Shown one piece after another: positions 5,076 through 5,534 of a stretch of 5,534 bases of DNA. The notes beneath the pieces are model-generated. The model was not told the DNA's origin, did no database searches, and saw only the letters and a list, made by a program, of their open reading frames with translations. The translations under genes and the position numbers were made by a program. The DNA is taken from NCBI GenBank assembly GCA_018109965.1, contig JAGBFE010000209.1:1-5534 (forward strand). The letters are read 5' to 3'. Numbering within the stretch: the stretch's first letter is position 1; every line of letters starts with the position of its first letter. This DNA comes from Oscillospiraceae bacterium (GTDB lineage: Bacteria > Bacillota_A > Clostridia > Oscillospirales > Ruminococcaceae).

Positions 5076-5534
5076 TTAATCAGCAGCTTTATTACGCAGA
5101 TTTCTGAAAAAATTTTGCAGCAGGCTGCGGGCTTCCTCCTCCATAACCCCTATTATGATTTCGGGATGATGGTTGAAAGGCAGTCTGCAAAAGTCACACA
5201 TACCACCAAAGGCCCCCGCCTTGTAGTCCTCGCAGCTGAACACCACCATTTTTACCCTGCTGTTCATGATTGCTCCCGCACACATTGCACAGGGTTCCAG
5301 CGTTACATAAAGGGTGCAGTTTTCAAGCCGCCAGTGACCAAGGGTTTTGCAGGCGGCCTCTATGGCAACAATCTCTGCGTGGGCGGTGGCACATCCGTCG
5401 GTTTCACGGCGGTTGTATCCTTCGCCGATTATTCTGCCGTCCTTTACCACAACGGCGCCGACAGGCACTTCCCCAAGCTGTGCGGCAATCTGCGCCAGCT
5501 CCAGTGCACGCTGCATAAAATCTCTGTGAGCCAT
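5076..5534 (-). CDS. tadA: tRNA-specific adenosine deaminase TadA
   Basis: A 152-residue zinc enzyme that converts adenosine to inosine at wobble position 34 of tRNA-Arg(ACG), letting one tRNA read CGU, CGC and CGA. The deaminase core is complete: VPVGAVVV (23-30), GYNRRET (39-45), the HAE motif with zinc ligand His52 and proton-shuttling Glu54, and PCAMC (81-85) with zinc ligands Cys82 and Cys85. The C-terminal part DYKAGAFGG (103-111), LPFNHHPEI (118-126) and the final helix EEEARSLLQNFFRNLRNK are typical of TadA rather than cytidine or guanine deaminases. Length is normal for the family. The ATG falls on the last three bases of the window, so the ribosome site cannot be seen and a start further upstream is not excluded. 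The 'DP' that precedes TAHAE in E. coli TadA is 'CA' here, which looks like lineage variation. Confidence 0.95.
   Translation of the reverse strand: MAHRDFMQRALELAQIAAQLGEVPVGAVVVKDGRIIGEGYNRRETDGCATAHAEIVAIEAACKTLGHWRLENCTLYVTLEPCAMCAGAIMNSRVKMVVFSCEDYKAGAFGGMCDFCRLPFNHHPEIIIGVMEEEARSLLQNFFRNLRNKAAD

Noticed and set aside
1..5534. CRISPR array, phage defence cassette or insertion sequence with transposase
   Set aside because: No regularly spaced direct repeats, no Cas, nuclease, toxin-antitoxin or transposase genes; every substantial frame is explained by five ordinary families.

Overview
The window looks like ordinary chromosomal DNA from an anaerobic, low-to-moderate-GC Firmicute, most likely a gut clostridium (Oscillospiraceae/Ruminococcaceae type). 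The reasons are strong AGGAGG-type ribosome binding sites, a YtrA-type GntR regulator beside an ABC-2 exporter, an aldo/keto reductase fused to a two-cluster ferredoxin domain, Cys-rich proteins, and a dispersed GTCATTCTGAG-type intergenic repeat. This placement is inference; nothing here fixes a genus.

Layout: five protein genes in two convergent blocks. Left block, plus strand: a promoter carrying a long inverted repeat (1-50), then a compact three-gene operon of a GntR/YtrA-family repressor (69-443), an ABC ATPase (447-1292) and an ABC-2 type permease (1294-1905), with gaps of 3 and 1 bases. Right block, minus strand, read from the right edge: tadA tRNA adenosine deaminase (5534-5076), an aldo/keto reductase with a C-terminal 2[4Fe-4S] domain (4998-3898) ending in a strong intrinsic terminator, and an orphan family-5 (oligopeptide/nickel type) solute-binding lipoprotein (3600-2098). 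The blocks meet at a roughly 106-bp imperfect palindrome (1974-2079), a MITE-like dispersed repeat flanked by A-rich and T-rich tracts, which probably serves as a bidirectional terminator.

How the genes work together: the left operon reads as a self-contained regulated exporter. The regulator probably binds the dyad over its own promoter and so controls itself and the transporter; related operons respond to cell-envelope stress or peptide antibiotics, but the substrate here cannot be read from sequence. The right-hand genes look functionally unrelated to one another: tRNA wobble modification, ferredoxin-linked redox metabolism and solute capture. The binding protein has no permease or ATPase gene beside it.

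I found no convincing new biological system. The items most worth a second look are the promoter-spanning dyad, the branched palindrome between the convergent genes, the ABC ATPase lacking the canonical Q-loop glutamine, and the orphan Cys-rich binding protein with a dyad in its leader. There are no tRNA or rRNA genes, CRISPR arrays, transposase genes or phage genes.
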